Assembly (NCBI GenBank): GCA_026388615.1
Contig: JAPLJL010000116.1
Location: forward strand, 1-6,175
Direction: 5' to 3'
Length of the DNA stretch: 6,175 nt
Origin: Pseudomonadota bacterium
GTDB taxonomy: Bacteria; Desulfobacterota; JAPLJL01
Positions within the stretch are counted from its first letter, which is position 1. Every line of letters begins with the position of its first letter. A program made the position numbers and the translations under genes. Shown here piece after piece: positions 6,096 through 6,175 of this stretch. Below the pieces are notes generated by a model that saw only the letters and a program-made list of their open reading frames with translations, did not search any database and was not told the DNA's origin.

Positions 6096-6100
6096 CCTCC
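6096..6100 (-). promoter_or_regulatory. Strong Shine-Dalgarno site of the AttH-like gene
   Basis: Reading the minus strand, GCCGGAGGAAACATG gives a perfect GGAGG core four bases before the start codon at 6091-6089. It fixes the start of this gene. It is the only strong ribosome binding site in the window; the PBP1A, moaA and AT-rich genes all have weak ones. Confidence 0.8.
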
Positions 6101-6115
6101 GGCAATCTTGGCTTT

Positions 6116-6138
6116 CCCTCCCCCTTGAGGGGGGAGGG
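6116..6138. repeat. GC-rich perfect hairpin upstream of the AttH-like gene
   Basis: CCCTCCCCC (6116-6124) pairs perfectly with GGGGGAGGG (6130-6138) around TTGAG. It lies 25 bases upstream of the start codon and so would be in the 5' leader of the minus-strand transcript or in its promoter region. Similar CCCTCCCCCTTGAGGGGGGAGGG-like palindromes are, as far as I know, common dispersed intergenic elements in environmental genomes. A second inverted pair, GGGTGA (6148-6153) with TCACCC (6168-6173), follows and runs to the window edge, so the element is probably longer than what is seen here. Confidence 0.6.
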
Positions 6139-6150
6139 CCGGGGTGGGGG
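6129..6150 (+). other. Canonical G-quadruplex motif
   Basis: Four guanine runs of 6, 3, 4 and 5 (6129-6134, 6136-6138, 6141-6144, 6146-6150) are separated by loops of 1, 2 and 1 bases, which satisfies the G3+N1-7 rule. The runs are on the plus strand, the template strand of the minus-strand gene at 5135-6091, so any quadruplex would form in the template DNA and not in that gene's mRNA. It competes with the adjacent hairpin, which uses the first two runs. Confidence 0.5.
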
Positions 6151-6175
6151 TGACAAGAATATTTTTTTCACCCTC

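Overview
The window reads as a piece of a GC-rich bacterial chromosome with a Gram-negative type of envelope. The basis is a class A penicillin-binding protein of the PBP1A type with an OB-fold insert, a standard MoaA, and a secreted protein with a classical signal peptide. The degenerate short repeats between the genes are of a kind I associate with environmental genomes such as Desulfobacterota and neighbouring uncultured phyla. That lineage guess is weak; nothing here fixes the taxon.

Layout. Bases 1-216 are the C-terminal end of an IS4-type transposase, followed by a probable terminal inverted repeat to about 232. The IS therefore ends about two bases before the start codon of the PBP1A gene (235-2838, +). 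A 113-bp gap with a short direct repeat leads to moaA (2952-3935, +). The next 247 bp (3936-4182) lie between convergent genes and hold three kinds of repeat, including a 59-base branched palindrome. A strikingly AT-rich gene for a secreted protein of unknown function follows on the minus strand (4183-5055). It is separated by 79 bp of more repeat sequence from another minus-strand gene (5135-6091), an AttH/CrtC-type lipocalin-like protein with a strong ribosome binding site. The last 84 bp, upstream of that gene, hold a GC-rich hairpin and a G-quadruplex-type run of guanines.

How the genes work together. There is no obvious shared pathway. PBP1A builds and cross-links peptidoglycan, MoaA starts molybdenum cofactor synthesis, and the AttH/CrtC-like protein may act on a small hydrophobic molecule. 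The most notable features are structural: an IS end that sits where the PBP1A leader should be, and a low-GC orphan gene bracketed by repeat tracts that share a 10-bp inverted match. I saw no RNA gene, no CRISPR array, and no recognisable defence or biosynthetic system. No undescribed system is demonstrated; the AT-rich secreted protein is the best candidate for new biology.
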